A stretch of 5,240 nt of DNA from Eubacteriaceae bacterium UBA7485 (GTDB lineage Bacteria; Bacillota; Clostridia; Eubacteriales; Eubacteriaceae), in contig DLOL01000102.1 of NCBI GenBank assembly GCA_002478485.1, positions 9,706-14,945 of the forward strand. The letters are read 5' to 3'. Made by a program: the position numbers and the translations under genes. This document shows, one piece after another, positions 4,443-5,240 of the stretch. Positions within the stretch are counted from its first letter, which is position 1, and every line of letters begins with the position of its first letter. The notes under the pieces are model-generated. The model had not been told where the DNA came from. It saw only the letters and a program-made list of their open reading frames with translations, and ran no database searches.

Positions 4443-5240
4443 CTTCTCTTTGATAAATGGTGATGCCCTGTCTTGAAAGCTCTTCCTGCTTGTCGTTTTT
4501 ACTGATATGGCGAATGGCGCCGCTCAGGACTAGAGCGACCAGGAGGCAGCCGACGCCAGCGAATAGGTAGGCTTTGTGAAGCGTGGCTTCGCGAAACAGC
4601 GTGTCCGCAAGCACTCTTGCGCTATCGTCTTCCACCGGCTCGCTCTTGTACACTTCTTTATGCACGTTGACTTCTTCATCCGGATCAAGGGGTGTCTTGA
4701 AGACAGCCGGTACTGCCGCCGAGCAGTTGATTTGAATGGTGATGGTGGCTCCATCGCTTACATTCTGAATCAGGATCTCACCGGTCTTTGAGTTGTATCC
4801 CCATTTGGAGGCGTCCATGTCGCTTCCGTTTTCAAGCACGCTTACGCTTGCCGGAAGAGAACATCCTTTGGACGGAAGGATCATCGTGTCCAGGCTTCCT
4901 CCCGCTTCAACGGTTTCAGGAAGGGCATTTCCGTCTGACAGGTTGAGCGTTCCGCCTGAGATATTTACGATAATTTTGGCTGGATTTGAACTTTGTTCTG
5001 CCGAAATTGGTAGGACCTTTTGATTGGTCTCAGTGGCCTGTGTGTTTTGTGTGTTTTGAGCTTCTTCTGTCTGTGTGGTGCTGTTGGCGCTGTCGGTTGT
5101 CGCGGCTTTCGCTTCAACTACAGTGGCTGCCTGAGTTTCAGTTTCTGTCGGCGCGCTCTGATCTTCATTCTGTGTTGTGTCGGTTGGGTTGTCAGATTCA
5201 GTATCCGTCGCGTCTTCACTGCTCGGGGCGGCAGCTGTCA
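4429..5240 (-). CDS. Membrane-anchored surface protein, C-terminal part (Thr/Glu/Gln-rich stalk, Ig-like domain, C-terminal helix)
   Basis: The frame is open from the right edge to the TGA at 4429, giving 269 visible residues, so the start lies outside the window. An apparent ATG at 4884 falls inside a beta domain and is only an internal Met. Visible residues 1-86 are a Thr/Ser/Glu/Gln/Ala-rich, stalk-like linker. Residues about 87-172 look like a small beta-sandwich of the kind repeated in Bacillota surface proteins. It has NISGGTLNLSDG, then GGSLDTMILPSKGCSLPASVSV, an apparent Y-N-x-x-T-G-E-I-x-I turn, and a final T-I-T-I-Q-I strand. A short Asp/Glu/Val-rich spacer follows, then a membrane helix at about 223-243 ending in R-H-I-S-K and a 25-residue cytoplasmic tail. 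There is no LPxTG sorting signal, so anchoring would be by the helix itself. The ligand or role is unknown; the missing N-terminus would decide it. Confidence 0.75.
   Translation of the reverse strand, partial: TAAAPSSEDATDTESDNPTDTTQNEDQSAPTETETQAATVVEAKAATTDSANSTTQTEEAQNTQNTQATETNQKVLPISAEQSSNPAKIIVNISGGTLNLSDGNALPETVEAGGSLDTMILPSKGCSLPASVSVLENGSDMDASKWGYNSKTGEILIQNVSDGATITIQINCSAAVPAVFKTPLDPDEEVNVHKEVYKSEPVEDDSARVLADTLFREATLHKAYLFAGVGCLLVALVLSGAIRHISKNDKQEELSRQGITIYQREETAV
5041..5058. repeat. Tandem 9-bp repeat in the stalk region
   Basis: TGTGTTTTG occurs twice in a row on the plus strand (5041-5049 and 5050-5058). It encodes Gln-Asn-Thr twice in the surface protein's stalk. Gain or loss of units would keep the frame and change only stalk length. 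Confidence 0.5.

Noticed and set aside
4429..4884. A complete 151-residue gene starting at the ATG at 4884
   Set aside because: The frame stays open to the window edge with protein-like stalk and beta-domain sequence, and the ATG falls in the middle of the beta domain without a ribosome binding site.

Overview
The window looks like a low-to-moderate GC Bacillota (Firmicutes) chromosome fragment. The signs are an LCP (LytR-CpsA-Psr) wall-polymer transferase, a lipoprotein-type amino-acid ABC binding protein, strong GGAGG-like ribosome binding sites and TATAAT-type promoters. A gut Erysipelotrichia- or Clostridia-like organism is a guess, not something the sequence proves. Both edge genes are cut, and the left edge carries a fold-back inverted repeat, so the window may be a whole short (metagenomic) contig.

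Layout from left to right. (1) Positions 1-293, minus strand: the first ~91 residues of an amino-acid ABC transporter substrate-binding lipoprotein. It has its own promoter, and its sequence is broken at the edge by a reverse-complement copy of its own start region. (2) Positions 366-2602, minus strand: a translationally coupled gene pair. The first gene encodes a 146-residue soluble coiled-coil protein. The second encodes a 598-residue protein with four membrane helices and a very long acidic, then coiled-coil, cytoplasmic tail. I do not recognise either as a named family. (3) Positions 2603-2945: a divergent regulatory region with an extended -10 promoter on each strand and a potentially structured leader for the minus-strand pair. 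(4) Positions 2946-4388, plus strand: an LCP-family protein with an unusually long Arg-rich cytoplasmic tail. (5) Positions 4404-4442: a strong hairpin acting as a shared terminator for convergent genes; it includes the last codons of the next gene. (6) Positions 4429-5240, minus strand: the C-terminal 269 residues of a surface protein with a Thr/Glu/Gln-rich stalk, one Ig-like beta domain and a C-terminal membrane anchor.

The common theme is the cell envelope. The LCP protein should attach wall polymers to peptidoglycan, the right-edge gene makes an envelope-anchored exposed protein, and the left-edge gene makes a nutrient-binding lipoprotein. The coupled pair has no known role. Its position divergent to an LCP gene, its membrane anchor, and the opposite charges of the LCP tail (about +30) and its own tail (about -60) make a membrane-scaffold role in wall assembly or division a reasonable but unproven idea. 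No RNA genes, insertion sequences or CRISPR arrays were seen.
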